Shown: positions 17,124-26,338, numbered from the stretch's first letter. The stretch: 32,965 nt of DNA from Prosthecobacter debontii (GCA_945869675.1 CAMBPS010000038.1:1-32965), one strand, 5' to 3'. Notes: a model not told the origin generated them from the letters alone. Program-made: numbers and translations.

Positions 17124-17699
17124 ATGTCAGCCGTCACCTTTTTCAAAGAATTCTCTCGCAACTGGAAGACCGTAGGCGCTGTGGCTCCCTCTAGCCCTAC
17201 TCTGGCAAAGCGCATGATGAAGTCCGCTGAAATCTCGAAAGCACGCCATATCTTAGAGCTCGGACCAGGCACAGGCGCCCTCACCACGGCAATCCAAGAC
17301 GCCCGATCGAAGAGCAGCGCCTACCTCGGCATCGAGATCAATACCACCTTTGCCAATCAACTCCGCCGGCGGTTTAAGGACATGTCATTTGAAGTGGCTG
17401 GCGCACAGGAGTTCGACTTTGCAGCGTATCTCAAAGACCGCGAACCCATCGACGTGATCATCAGCGGCCTACCTTGGACCGCCTTCCCTCGCTCGCTTCA
17501 AGAAGCGATCTTGGGCAATGTGCTACCACATCTGGCTCCAAGCGGGCGCTTCGCTACCTTTGCCTACTATGGCTTTCATTGCATGCCCAGCGGCCAGCGC
17601 TTCCGTGAGTTGCTGCATCAAAACCTTCCCGGCGTGGAAACCAGCCGCGTGGTTTGGGCTAACGTGCCGCCAGCCTTTGTTTACGTCGGTCGAAAGTGA
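17124..17699 (+). CDS. SAM-dependent methyltransferase, PmtA-like
   Basis: 191-residue class I methyltransferase without membrane helices. FFKEFSRNWKTVGAVAPSSP at the N-terminus is characteristic of the phosphatidylethanolamine N-methyltransferase (PmtA)/KsgA-like group, followed by the SAM-binding LELGPGTGALT (about 44-54), LGIEIN, and ISGLPWTAFP at the substrate side. A phospholipid substrate is likely from the family, but the protein could methylate another amine. ATG start at 17124, divergent from the lipoprotein-maf unit with about 120 bases between. Its TGA directly abuts the stop of the convergent DUF1501 gene. Confidence 0.83.
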   Translation: MSAVTFFKEFSRNWKTVGAVAPSSPTLAKRMMKSAEISKARHILELGPGTGALTTAIQDARSKSSAYLGIEINTTFANQLRRRFKDMSFEVAGAQEFDFAAYLKDREPIDVIISGLPWTAFPRSLQEAILGNVLPHLAPSGRFATFAYYGFHCMPSGQRFRELLHQNLPGVETSRVVWANVPPAFVYVGRK

Positions 17700-19133
17700 T
17701 CAAGCTAAGAGGCCCTTCACCACGTGCCCGTGGACGTCGGTGAGTCGATAGCGCCGACCTTGAAATTTGTAGGTCAGTCGTTCGTGATCGATCCCCAGCA
17801 GATGCATCAGCGTGGCATGGAAATCATGGATGTGGAGTCCGTCCTTGACCGTGTTATAGCCAAACTCGTCGGTTTCGCCATACACGCTGCCCGCTTTGAT
17901 TCCGCCACCGGCAAACCAGGCGCTGAAGCAGCGCGGATGATGGTCGCGACCAAAGTTGGCGCTGATTTTCCCCTGGCAATAGGACGTGCGCCCGAACTCG
18001 CCGCCCCAGACGACGAGAGTGTCATCAAGCATACCGCGTTGCTTGAGATCTTTGATCAATGCCGCAGAGGCCTGATCCGTTTCTTTGCAGAGTCGCGGCA
18101 GCGCGCCGGGAAGGCCGCCATGATGATCCCAGTCCTGATGATACAGCTGAATGAAACGCACCCCTTTTTCCGCCAAGCGCCGCGCTTGCAGACAGTTCGC
18201 GGCAAAGCTGCCAGGCGTCCTCACATCCGGCCCATAACTATCCAGCACGTGCTGCGGCTCATCACTCAGATCAGCCACCTCTGGGATGCTGGACTGCATG
18301 CGGTAAGCCATTTCATAATGATCAATACGGCTGGTGATTTCAGCATCAGGTGTGCTGGCGTATTGATGCTCATGCAGTTCCTTCAAGCGATCCAACATCA
18401 GCCTTCGACTGTCCGCACTCACGCCCGCTGGATTACCAAGATAGAGCACCGGATCTTTGGCAGCACGGAACAGCACGCCCTGATGCTTCGTGGGTAAAAA
18501 ACCACTTCCCCACAGATGAGAACCCAACGGCTGGCCACTTTTACCTTTGGTGATGAGCACCGTGAAGGAGGGCAAATTGGCGTTCTCGGCACCGAGTCCA
18601 TAACTCAACCAAGAACCCATACTCGGACGGCCTGCAATCTGGGATCCTGTCTGAAAAAAGGTTACCCCTGGACCGTGATTGATCGACTCTGTGAACATGG
18701 ATCTAGCCACACAAATATCATCCGCGATGCTGGCGGTATGCGGTAGCAGTTCACTGAACCAGGCGCCAGATTGACCGTACTGGCTAAATTTAAAGGGAGA
18801 TCCCACCATCGGAATCGAAGCCTGGTTCCCTGACATTCCCGTCAAGCGCTGGGTGCCGCGCACGGAGTCAGGTAGCTGCTCACCATTCCGTTGATTCAGC
18901 AGCGGCTTGTAATCAAAGAGATCCAAATGCGAAGGCCCACCCGACATGAACAGATAAATGATGCGCTTAGCCTTCGGCTGCCAATGGCTGGAGCCCAGCA
19001 CACCACGATCCGCCTGTGTCTCTGCGCCCAGACTTTCCTTAGCCAGGAGTTCATTCAGCGCTAGACCACCCAGGCCCAGGCCAAAGCGATTCAGCAACGT
19101 GCGGCGATTCAGAAGAGGATTCATCGGATTCAT
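17700..19133 (-). CDS. DUF1501 exported protein
   Basis: 477 residues, a sulfatase-fold DUF1501 protein of the type abundant in Planctomycetes and Verrucomicrobia. The N-terminus NRRTLLNRFGLGLGGLAL looks like a twin-arginine signal. Then RIIYLFMSGGPSHLDLFDYK, SWLSYGLG, LQARRLAEKGVRFIQLYHQD with WDHHGG, DDTLVVWGGEFGRT and GRDHHPRCFSAW, which are family hallmarks. The enzymatic role is not established. It starts 13 bases after the PSCyt1/DUF1549/DUF1553 gene, the usual partner order, so both are probably made from one transcript. The 3' end abuts the methyltransferase gene with no spacer. Confidence 0.92.
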   Translation of the reverse strand: MNPMNPLLNRRTLLNRFGLGLGGLALNELLAKESLGAETQADRGVLGSSHWQPKAKRIIYLFMSGGPSHLDLFDYKPLLNQRNGEQLPDSVRGTQRLTGMSGNQASIPMVGSPFKFSQYGQSGAWFSELLPHTASIADDICVARSMFTESINHGPGVTFFQTGSQIAGRPSMGSWLSYGLGAENANLPSFTVLITKGKSGQPLGSHLWGSGFLPTKHQGVLFRAAKDPVLYLGNPAGVSADSRRLMLDRLKELHEHQYASTPDAEITSRIDHYEMAYRMQSSIPEVADLSDEPQHVLDSYGPDVRTPGSFAANCLQARRLAEKGVRFIQLYHQDWDHHGGLPGALPRLCKETDQASAALIKDLKQRGMLDDTLVVWGGEFGRTSYCQGKISANFGRDHHPRCFSAWFAGGGIKAGSVYGETDEFGYNTVKDGLHIHDFHATLMHLLGIDHERLTYKFQGRRYRLTDVHGHVVKGLLA

Positions 19134-19146
19134 GAAAGGAGATCGG

Positions 19147-22100
19147 TTAGCGTTTCACCACGCAGGCATCGTGGTTGAGTAAGGCCTGGGCCAGCAAGGT
19201 CGCAGCAGCCGCTTCTGGCATCGGGAGCTGGGCATTTCGTTTGGCTGCACCCACTTTGAGCAGTTCTTCCGCTTCTTGAGGCACGGCTTTAAAATGCGCT
19301 AACTGCTCCTGATAGAGCTGCGTGCAAATTTGCTTCTCACGCGCATCAGGCTGACGGGAAAGACAACGCAGGAAACCAAACTCAATCATCTTGGCCAAAT
19401 TCCCGTTGGCCTCCTGATGAATGGTTTCACCCAACACACGGGCCGCTTCCACATACTGAATTCCATTGAGGAGGATCAGGGCTTGCAGCGGCGAATCCGT
19501 TCGCTCACGCTTAGAAGCACAAACGGCCCGCCTCGGTGCATCAAAGGCCACCATCGCAGGCGGCGGACTCGTGCGCCGCCAATGTGTGTAAAGACTGCGG
19601 CGATACACCGCGTCTCCAGCACCCGGCTCCACAGGTTTAAAGGCCTCTTTCATCTCATAAGGATACACTGGAGGACCTCCCATCGTCAGCTTGAGTAAAC
19701 CAGAAGCCGCTAACGCATTGTCGCGAATCATCTCAGCCGGCAAGCGGAACCTCGGCCCACGCGCCAACCATTGATTCTCGGGATCGTCAGCCATGATCTT
19801 AGCCTCAGCGATGCTTTGCTGGCGATAGACTCGACTCATCACCATCTCCTTCACCAGTGCCTTCACGTTCCAGCCGCTTTGGATGAACTTCATGGCCAAA
19901 TAGTCGATCAATTCGGGATAAAGCGGCTTCTCTCCCTGACTGCCAAAGTCTTCAGCCGTCTTCACCAGACCACGACCAAACAAACTTTGCCAAAGGCGAT
20001 TGACGGTAACCCTGGCAGTGAGCGGATGGTTCGGAGCCGTAAGCCATTGCGAATAGCCAAGCCGATTCATGGGCGCACCTTGAGGGAAAGGTGATAAGAA
20101 GGCAGGCGTCACAGGCCCAACTTCCTCGGTTCGCTTATCGTATTCTCCACGCGTCAAAAGATAAGCTTTCTTAGGCTTCGGCAATTCACGCATAACCATG
20201 ATTTCCTTCTGCGCATCCTGATGATCATAGAGCCTGCTGCGCACGGTTTTGAGATCTTCCGCCAACTTCTGCCCTAGCGTCTCAGAGACATCCCGATCAT
20301 AAAGGCGCAAGTCATCGATCAGCCCCGCTTTAAAACCACGATCACGCATCCGTTCCCCCAGACTGAGGTTATCATGGCCACCACCCGCGATGGTTTTGGT
20401 GAGAGCATCTTTGATCACATCGACCGACGCCAACTGATCATCCATAAAAATCTTCAAGCCCTTCGCACTGCTGCTGCCATCATAAGTCACCACCACATGC
20501 ACCCACTGTTTCAGGGGCAAATTTGTCTGGGAACGGATGCTGATCGCATTGCCTGGCCAAAAGTGGATCAGAGACCATTTCAATTTCCCCTCCTCAATCA
20601 ACAGCTCATACCCACGACTGGCAGCATCAGTCCAGGCTTGGGAGCGATGCAGCACTACGGCACGCTCTTTGACATCGGGTGTTTGAATCCAGAGAGACAA
20701 ACTAAAAGGATCCTGTCTTTTGAAGTTTCCCAGAGGGGTGTCGACGGAATCATCCCCTGTGAATTGGATCGCCTTGCCTAACTTCCCTGGCACCAGTTTA
20801 TTTTCGCCCTTCAAAACGGCTTCAGGACCTGGCGGCAGAGCTGTCTTAGCCACCCTCTTAGGAGTCGGCGCGGCTTTGGGATCAGCAACCTGTGGTGGTG
20901 CTGCTGGATGCAGACGGTCGGCTAACTTATTTCCCTTCAACTCGTCAAAGGTAAAATGGGCGATCGGATGATCCAGTGTTGCTTCAAGCTTCAAATCTTT
21001 CGTCTGGCGCATCCCAGGCTCGGTTCGCATGACCTCCAGAGCTTTGAGTTGTTCCTGCATCAAAGCCAATGTTTCCTTGGCGGACTGATCCATCAAGGCC
21101 ATGGCTGGGGTCGGAGGTGAGGGCGTGAAATAGGAATACAAGCCCGCCTCGTCAATGTTTTGCAGCATGGAAAACAACCCATAATACTCCTTTTGAGTGA
21201 TCGGATCATACTTGTGATCATGACAGCGGGAGCACTCAAAGGTCAGCCCAAGAAAAGCCGTGGCCACGGTCTGCACACGATCGGCCACGTATTCCACTCG
21301 GTACTCCTCCTCCACACTACCACCTTCACTTTCCTGCTGATGCAGGCGATTAAAGGCCGTCGCTAACACTTGCTCATCGGTTGGGTTGGGCAGCATATCT
21401 CCGGCGAGTTGCCAGGTGATGAACTGGTCATAAGGCAGGTTCTCATTAAAAGCCTTCACCACCCAATCTCGCCAAGCCCAGACATCGCGATCCCGATCCA
21501 CCTGAAAGCCATAACTGTCGGCATAGCGCGCGCTATCCAGCCAATCCACCGCCATACGCTCGCCATACTGAGGAGAGGCCAAAAGCTGATCCACCGTCTG
21601 CTCGTAGCGCTCCTTCGAAAAGGCCAACACATCCGCTGCTGTCGGAGGTAATCCCGTCAGATCGAAACTCAATCGACGTAGCAGCGCGCTGGCCTCAGCC
21701 TCGAGCTGAAGTTTCAATCCATGCTCGCTCAAGGCAGCCTCCACGATCTTATCGATACCGGTGTTCTTAGCCGCATCGGCCTTCAGCGAAATGAAGCTCC
21801 AATGCGCTTCATACTCGGCTCCTTCTTCAATCCATTGGGTCAACGTTTTGATCTCAGCAGGGCTAAGCGATCCCAGCTTTGACTCTGGCGGCGGCATCAT
21901 GTCATCCGGATCATGAGAATGGATGCGTTTCAGGATCAGACTCTTCTCCGGTTGCCCAGGCGCGATGTGTCCTTCTTTGACCGCGGCAGCCCGCTCATCC
22001 AAGCGTAAATCACCTTCCCTCTTCTTGCTATCTGGACCGTGGCAATGGAAACATTTGTCCGATAAAATGGGCCGCACATCGCGATTGAATTGCAGCTTAC

Positions 22101-22173
22101 CAGCCGCCATCAAAGCTTGTCCATTGGAGACAGCCAGCAGAATCAAAGGGAAGACAGAAAGTCGAAAAGACAT
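19147..22173 (-). CDS. PSCyt1 / DUF1549 / LamG-like / DUF1553 exported protein
   Basis: 1008 residues. A signal peptide (about 1-23) is followed by a planctomycete-type cytochrome c domain with the haem motif CFHCH (about 42-46, in PILSDKCFHCHGPDSKKREG). DUF1549 spans about 130-360 and contains a second CxxCH (ECSRCHDHKYDP). A concanavalin A/LamG-like insert lies at about 405-640 (IAHFTFDE, FSLSLWIQT, WVHVVVTYDGSS, AGLIDDLRLYDR), and DUF1553 at about 700-970 (RVTVNRLWQSLFGRGLV, YRRSLYTHWRRTSPPP, DSPLQALILLNG). The pair with DUF1501 is conserved across the PVC group and is thought to act in surface or periplasmic handling of polysaccharides, but no reaction is proven. ATG start at 22173, 74 bases after the phosphatase gene. 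Confidence 0.92.
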   Translation of the reverse strand: MSFRLSVFPLILLAVSNGQALMAAGKLQFNRDVRPILSDKCFHCHGPDSKKREGDLRLDERAAAVKEGHIAPGQPEKSLILKRIHSHDPDDMMPPPESKLGSLSPAEIKTLTQWIEEGAEYEAHWSFISLKADAAKNTGIDKIVEAALSEHGLKLQLEAEASALLRRLSFDLTGLPPTAADVLAFSKERYEQTVDQLLASPQYGERMAVDWLDSARYADSYGFQVDRDRDVWAWRDWVVKAFNENLPYDQFITWQLAGDMLPNPTDEQVLATAFNRLHQQESEGGSVEEEYRVEYVADRVQTVATAFLGLTFECSRCHDHKYDPITQKEYYGLFSMLQNIDEAGLYSYFTPSPPTPAMALMDQSAKETLALMQEQLKALEVMRTEPGMRQTKDLKLEATLDHPIAHFTFDELKGNKLADRLHPAAPPQVADPKAAPTPKRVAKTALPPGPEAVLKGENKLVPGKLGKAIQFTGDDSVDTPLGNFKRQDPFSLSLWIQTPDVKERAVVLHRSQAWTDAASRGYELLIEEGKLKWSLIHFWPGNAISIRSQTNLPLKQWVHVVVTYDGSSSAKGLKIFMDDQLASVDVIKDALTKTIAGGGHDNLSLGERMRDRGFKAGLIDDLRLYDRDVSETLGQKLAEDLKTVRSRLYDHQDAQKEIMVMRELPKPKKAYLLTRGEYDKRTEEVGPVTPAFLSPFPQGAPMNRLGYSQWLTAPNHPLTARVTVNRLWQSLFGRGLVKTAEDFGSQGEKPLYPELIDYLAMKFIQSGWNVKALVKEMVMSRVYRQQSIAEAKIMADDPENQWLARGPRFRLPAEMIRDNALAASGLLKLTMGGPPVYPYEMKEAFKPVEPGAGDAVYRRSLYTHWRRTSPPPAMVAFDAPRRAVCASKRERTDSPLQALILLNGIQYVEAARVLGETIHQEANGNLAKMIEFGFLRCLSRQPDAREKQICTQLYQEQLAHFKAVPQEAEELLKVGAAKRNAQLPMPEAAAATLLAQALLNHDACVVKR

Positions 22174-22247
22174 GATCTACAATTACGTCGATTTGCCGTG
22201 CCGTATTCAGAAAAGTCTATGTCTGATTGTGACACAGCGCTGTTCGA

Positions 22248-23750
22248 CTATTTTAAATCGTTGAGCTGAATCGTCTGTTCGATCTGTGTCCGGCCATCCA
22301 CATCCAGAAGACGTAAAGTCAGCGGCACAGACGGCTGATTCCAGTCAATGCTCAGCGTGCCGACATTTGGCTGATGATAGGTTTGAGGGAGCAGTCGATT
22401 CTTATTGGGCGTTGGCGTTCCACGCTGATGCACCTGGGTCATCGAACTGGCAGTTAGGTCGTAGAGCGAATAAGGCACCCCCTCACGCAGGCAGGACAGC
22501 TCACACCAATGCCGATCGCCGCTCAGGAACAGCACCCCCTTAGCCGCAGTGCTGCGAATCAACTCGATCAGTCGCTTCTGCTCGTGGGGAAAATTGGCCC
22601 AACTCTCACTGCCCGATGCCTCTGCCGCAAACTGGATGCTGCTGACCACGAGGCGCAGCTCCGCTGGCTGCTGCAGCACCGATTCAAGCCAGGCCCACTG
22701 AGCCGCGCCGAGCACGGTGGCCGAAAGATCATCCGTCGGAATGGCACTTCCACCCGCAGCGCCCTGCTCCTTGGGCACACGCTTCAGAGGACTGCGGAAG
22801 TAACGCGTATCGAGCATGATGACTTGGGTTCGTTTGCCTTCCGGCCCAAAGACTCGGGTTTGATACACGCCCTCCTGCTTCCTAAGCTTGGAATCCGTGG
22901 GCTCCTTCAGCCAATCCCAGAACTCTTTTTGGGCCTGCGGCCGCATCGAATAATCCGCGCCCCCATCATTCAGCCCCATGTCATGATCATCCCAAGTAGC
23001 CAGAATGGGTGCCTTACTCCGCAAGCCTTGATAAAAGGTGCTTTGGCTGAGTGCCTTGTACTTCTCCCGCATCACCCCCATGTCCGTCGTGTCCGCATAG
23101 ATATTATCTCCCATGAACAGAAAAAGATCCATGGGCAGCGTCAGGGTTCGGTTCAGCATCGGATGATCCGTGACATTCAGGCAGGAGCCAAAAACGACAT
23201 CGTGCAGCGGCTCGGGTGCCTTGTTTAACTCAAAGGGAAAACTCATTTCACCTGGGAAAAGCACCGAGAATTTGGGATTCTCGATCCCCTCCATGAAATT
23301 GCGAAAGACAACCGCCAAAGGCGTCTCCTTCGTGGCACGGATGCGCCAGGACTTCGCCCCAGTTGGCACCCGACTTGTCCAAGTCCCCGTCAGCACGACC
23401 ACATCCTCATCACTGAGCAGCGGAGCCCGATCATGCCCCGTAAACTCAAAGGCAAAACTCGGCACCACCTGCCCTTCCGCATCAAAAAAGAACTCCACAT
23501 AGCGCTTCACCAGCTCCCCTGCCTTGGTGCGCAGTTCCGTCTTCCGCGCCTCACTCAGCGTTGGCAAGATCGGGTTCATGAGCGACGCCGCCGTATTGGG
23601 ATCCGGGGAAAAGCAGCGTGGGTCCACTTCCACTACCACCGTGCATAGTCCATCTTGAGTGAAAAATGTCCTTACAGGCACGTCCGGCACCGCATGAGCC
23701 TGACAAAAAAGAGGAACTCCAAAAAAGGCTAGGAAGAAAAGAAAACGCAT
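22248..23750 (-). CDS. PhoD-like alkaline phosphatase / metallophosphoesterase
   Basis: 500 residues with a signal peptide (MRFLFFLAFFGVPLFCQAHA). After an N-terminal beta domain of about 170 residues comes a PhoD-type metallophosphatase core: VVFGSCLN, FLFMGDNIYAD, ATWDDHDMGLND, QVIMLDTRYFRSPL and FLSGDRHWCEL, which supply the Asp, Asn and His metal ligands. The family hydrolyses phosphomonoesters and diesters outside the cytoplasm; the substrate here is unknown. It is the first gene of a probable three-gene exported unit with the PSCyt1/DUF1553 and DUF1501 genes. ATG at 23750. Confidence 0.9.
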   Translation of the reverse strand: MRFLFFLAFFGVPLFCQAHAVPDVPVRTFFTQDGLCTVVVEVDPRCFSPDPNTAASLMNPILPTLSEARKTELRTKAGELVKRYVEFFFDAEGQVVPSFAFEFTGHDRAPLLSDEDVVVLTGTWTSRVPTGAKSWRIRATKETPLAVVFRNFMEGIENPKFSVLFPGEMSFPFELNKAPEPLHDVVFGSCLNVTDHPMLNRTLTLPMDLFLFMGDNIYADTTDMGVMREKYKALSQSTFYQGLRSKAPILATWDDHDMGLNDGGADYSMRPQAQKEFWDWLKEPTDSKLRKQEGVYQTRVFGPEGKRTQVIMLDTRYFRSPLKRVPKEQGAAGGSAIPTDDLSATVLGAAQWAWLESVLQQPAELRLVVSSIQFAAEASGSESWANFPHEQKRLIELIRSTAAKGVLFLSGDRHWCELSCLREGVPYSLYDLTASSMTQVHQRGTPTPNKNRLLPQTYHQPNVGTLSIDWNQPSVPLTLRLLDVDGRTQIEQTIQLNDLK

Positions 23751-23851
23751 GAAGGAAAAAATAAGTCTTGTTTGAAACGAATGACTATGGACAATCGTTG
23801 TAGATAGAGCAACGCTTCAAGTTGCTGAAATCCATCAAACACCACGATACC

Positions 23852-24121
23852 ATGAAGAAAGCACTCGCCATCCTCGCCATCACCACCATCGCTCTCGGCT
23901 CCGCTTACGCAGGCTGCGGCAAGGTCGTCACCAACGAAGGTAAATTGAAAGAATTCGACGCAGCGACCAAGAAAGTCGTTGTGGAAGGTAAAGACGGCAA
24001 GTCCGCTTCCCTGACCCTGACACCTACCTCCAAAGGCGCTGAAGAAGCCGCTTCCCTGGTCGGTAAAGCCGTCAAAGTGGACAGCGAGCACGGCAAGATC
24101 ACCTCGATCGCCAAAGCCTAA
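23852..24121 (+). CDS. Small exported protein of unknown function
   Basis: 89 residues from the ATG at 23852 (MKKALAILAITTIALGSAYA is a textbook signal peptide, cleavage likely after AYA). The mature part is about 69 residues, Lys-rich, with two similar valine-rich beta segments (KVVVEGKDGKSASLTLTP and KAVKVDSEHGKITSIAKA) around a helix-like middle; it looks like a single small beta domain. I do not recognise the family. A TTG 30 bases upstream is in frame but would spoil the signal peptide. A strong terminator follows 30 bases after the stop, so it is probably a single, well-expressed transcript, divergent from the phosphatase gene. Confidence 0.8.
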   Translation: MKKALAILAITTIALGSAYAGCGKVVTNEGKLKEFDAATKKVVVEGKDGKSASLTLTPTSKGAEEAASLVGKAVKVDSEHGKITSIAKA

Positions 24122-24150
24122 TCCGGCCAATTAACGCCGAATCTCAGAAA

Positions 24151-24176
24151 GCCCAGCAGCAATGCTGGGCTTTTTT
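24151..24176 (+). terminator. Rho-independent terminator of the small exported protein gene
   Basis: Perfect 8-base stem GCCCAGCA/TGCTGGGC with loop GCAA, followed by TTTTTT. This is the only classical intrinsic terminator I find in the window. Confidence 0.92.
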
Positions 24177-24664
24177 AGGCCCATGAACGTGGCCCGCCAT
24201 GCCCCTCATCGCAGCTCAACAGCCCTTTTCAGAACTACTGCCAGCTAGACCACCATAGGGACCTCGCGCCTTTTGCCTCAGCCTATGCTCAGAGCTTTTA
24301 CAGTCGAAGGTAGACGCGACCGCTACCAGCAGCAAATGGGAGAAACTGCTCCGTTACGTGCATGGTGGGTGCTCCTGCAACATCGATCCAACTTGCAGAT
24401 CAAACTAGGGACATTAGCTCTCTAAAGGACTTGCGCAATTAGGCCAACGCTGCGGATGGTCTTTGGCGGTCCTGCCGACAGGACAGAGCGGAAACCACGG
24501 CTGTTGCAGCCGAAGCTCGCTAAGGTCCAGAGTTTGCTTACCTTCATAGAGTTAGATCAGCTTCATTTGAACGATTTCAGGAATTGAACTTGAGCCACCC
24601 TAGCTCAATTCTAAGTCACCTTTCATGCTGAGATCTTTTGACCTTTGATGAATCACCCTCCTAG
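24177..24664. other. Gene-free stretch with two hairpins
   Basis: About 490 bases with stops in all frames and no gene I can support. It holds two adjacent inverted repeats (24469-24484 and 24498-24512) and must contain the promoter of the SUMF1-domain gene. A short piece at about 24331-24375 (WEKLLRYVHGGCSC) vaguely recalls redoxin-like proteins, but this is too short to call a pseudogene. Confidence 0.5.
24469..24512. ncRNA. Tandem hairpins, possible structured RNA
   Basis: GTCCTG-CCGA-CAGGAC at 24469-24484 and CGGCTG-TTG-CAGCCG at 24498-24512, both perfect 6-base stems 13 bases apart. They lie about 150 bases before the SUMF1-domain gene. They could be part of a 5' leader, a small RNA or chance. 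No known riboswitch motif recognised. Confidence 0.25.
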
Positions 24665-24685
24665 ATGGAGCCTCTAACATCTGAA

Positions 24686-26326
24686 ATGCCCATGCGTCCG
24701 CTCAGCCTTCTTTTTCTATTTCTAACCTCCGCCATCTTGGGTAGTGCTCAAAAGCCTGAGGAAATCAAAGAATACACCAGCAGCCTAGGCATGAAGTTTG
24801 TAACCGTGCCGGGGTCTAGTGTGTTCTTTGCGACCTATGAAACGACGGTGGCTCAGTGGCAAACTTTCCTGGAAAAAAGCGGCTACAAATGGGACTACAA
24901 ACCGCATTTTGTTCAGGGCGAAGGTCACCCAGCCGTAGGAATCACCTTGCAAGATGCACGGGCCTTCTGTTCATGGCTAACGGATGAAGAACGTGCCACG
25001 AAGAGAATCAACGTGGCACAGTCCTACCGTCTGCCGACCCAAGATGAATGGGATGCGGCTGTCGTGTTGACCCGGACCCGCAAGCCCGACCTCACCGTCG
25101 ATGAAAAGGTTCAGGATGAGAGGACCTTCCCCTGGGGCTTGAACTGGCCCCCTCCCGCCAAGGCAGGCAACTTTGCCGAAGGCGAGATCGCCGGTTATGA
25201 TGATGGTTTTCCTTTTACCTCCCCTGTCGGCCAATTCACCGCCAGCAGTGATGGGCTCTTTGATTTAGCCGGCAATGTCTGGGAATGGTGCTGGGACACC
25301 GAAATCCGAGCCGAACAAGAAGGTGTTCTACGAGGCGGTAGCTGGGCCTATTTCCGTGCGGAGTGCCTCACCTCTGCCTATACCTACCGCGTGCCTGCTG
25401 AACTGAGAATGCCAACAATTGGCTTCCGCTGTGTCTTTGAGGACAAACAGCGCAGTGCCGAAATTCTGGCGATGGCAGAATCTGTGAAAGCCAAAATCCG
25501 CAATGAGCGCCGCGAGCAGATCGTCGGTGGCAGTGTCGATAAAGCCGAAATGGAAGCGATGAAAAAGAAACTGCTCGGGAGCGATGCTGCATCGACGATT
25601 CCTGATCCCAGCAAACTTAAACCGGTCGTGGCAGGCAGCCCGTTTGAGAACTCCTTAGGCATGCTCTTCGTGCCACTGGGAGACAAAAAACTCGCAGGTA
25701 AAATGGAGGTGCGTATGCAGGACTTCGAAACGTGGCTGAAAAGCGCTGACCGCTCCTGGGATAAAAAACCCTCTTTCCTTTTGGGAGGTGCCCACCCTGC
25801 CTCTGGTCTTAGCTGGACCGATGCGCGTGACTTTTGTGAATGGCTCACAAAGCGAGATCACGCCCTCAAGCTGATTCCTGCAGAAGCCATCTACCGCCTG
25901 CCAAGCGATGCCGAATGGAGCGAGATGGCAGGCTTAAAAGATGAAGTAGGAGCTGATCCTGCCGCGAAAAACGGAGCCAACAAAACCCACTACCCGTGGT
26001 CAGCCAAGGGCAGCTTCCCGCCCCCGGCGATGAGCACCAACTTGGATGCCCCGCGGATGCCCGACTTCACCGACAGCTACTCCTACACGGCCCCAGTCAT
26101 GAACGAGGATGCGAATGAACTTGGCATTCAAGGTCTCAGTGGCAACGTTTCCGAGTGGTGCGCGGACTCATGGCCAGGAGCAGAAACCGAACGGGTCGTT
26201 CGTGGCGGATCCTGGCTCAGCTTTGATAAGGGTCAGCTGCTGACCTCTAGCCGACGTCACATTGCCCTGAGTAATGCCACACCAGACATTGGCTTCCGCG
26301 TCATGCTGGAACTCAAAACCCCTTAA
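24686..26326 (+). CDS. Tandem SUMF1-domain (FGE-like) exported protein
   Basis: The frame opens with ATG at 24665, but the signal peptide (MPMRPLSLLFLFLTSAILGS) fits a start at 24686 or 24692. About 546 residues with two formylglycine-generating-enzyme-type folds. Domain 1 (about 25-260) has YETTVAQWQTFLEKSGY, RLPTQDEWDAAV, FDLAGNVWEWCWD, GVLRGGSWAYF and PTIGFRCV; domain 2 (about 310-545) has DARDFCEWL, YRLPSDAEW, LSGNVSEWCADSW, RVVRGGSWLSF and PDIGFRVM. Where active FGE has its Cys pair (RYRCAAR region), domain 1 reads SAYTYRVPA and domain 2 SSRRHIAL, so neither should activate sulfatases. More likely a binding or structural protein of the PvdO/ergothioneine-like superfamily. The gene ends 12 bases before the repeat-protein gene. 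Confidence 0.88.
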   Translation: MPMRPLSLLFLFLTSAILGSAQKPEEIKEYTSSLGMKFVTVPGSSVFFATYETTVAQWQTFLEKSGYKWDYKPHFVQGEGHPAVGITLQDARAFCSWLTDEERATKRINVAQSYRLPTQDEWDAAVVLTRTRKPDLTVDEKVQDERTFPWGLNWPPPAKAGNFAEGEIAGYDDGFPFTSPVGQFTASSDGLFDLAGNVWEWCWDTEIRAEQEGVLRGGSWAYFRAECLTSAYTYRVPAELRMPTIGFRCVFEDKQRSAEILAMAESVKAKIRNERREQIVGGSVDKAEMEAMKKKLLGSDAASTIPDPSKLKPVVAGSPFENSLGMLFVPLGDKKLAGKMEVRMQDFETWLKSADRSWDKKPSFLLGGAHPASGLSWTDARDFCEWLTKRDHALKLIPAEAIYRLPSDAEWSEMAGLKDEVGADPAAKNGANKTHYPWSAKGSFPPPAMSTNLDAPRMPDFTDSYSYTAPVMNEDANELGIQGLSGNVSEWCADSWPGAETERVVRGGSWLSFDKGQLLTSSRRHIALSNATPDIGFRVMLELKTP

Positions 26327-26338
26327 TCGCTGGGTAAC

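Noticed and set aside
23729..24130. 133-codon minus-strand frame, Phe/Gly-rich
   Set aside because: Antisense to the small exported protein, which has a signal peptide and a terminator on the plus strand.
24686..26326. Calling this a sulfatase-activating formylglycine-generating enzyme
   Set aside because: Neither SUMF1 domain has the cysteines needed for catalysis, and no sulfatase gene is in the window.
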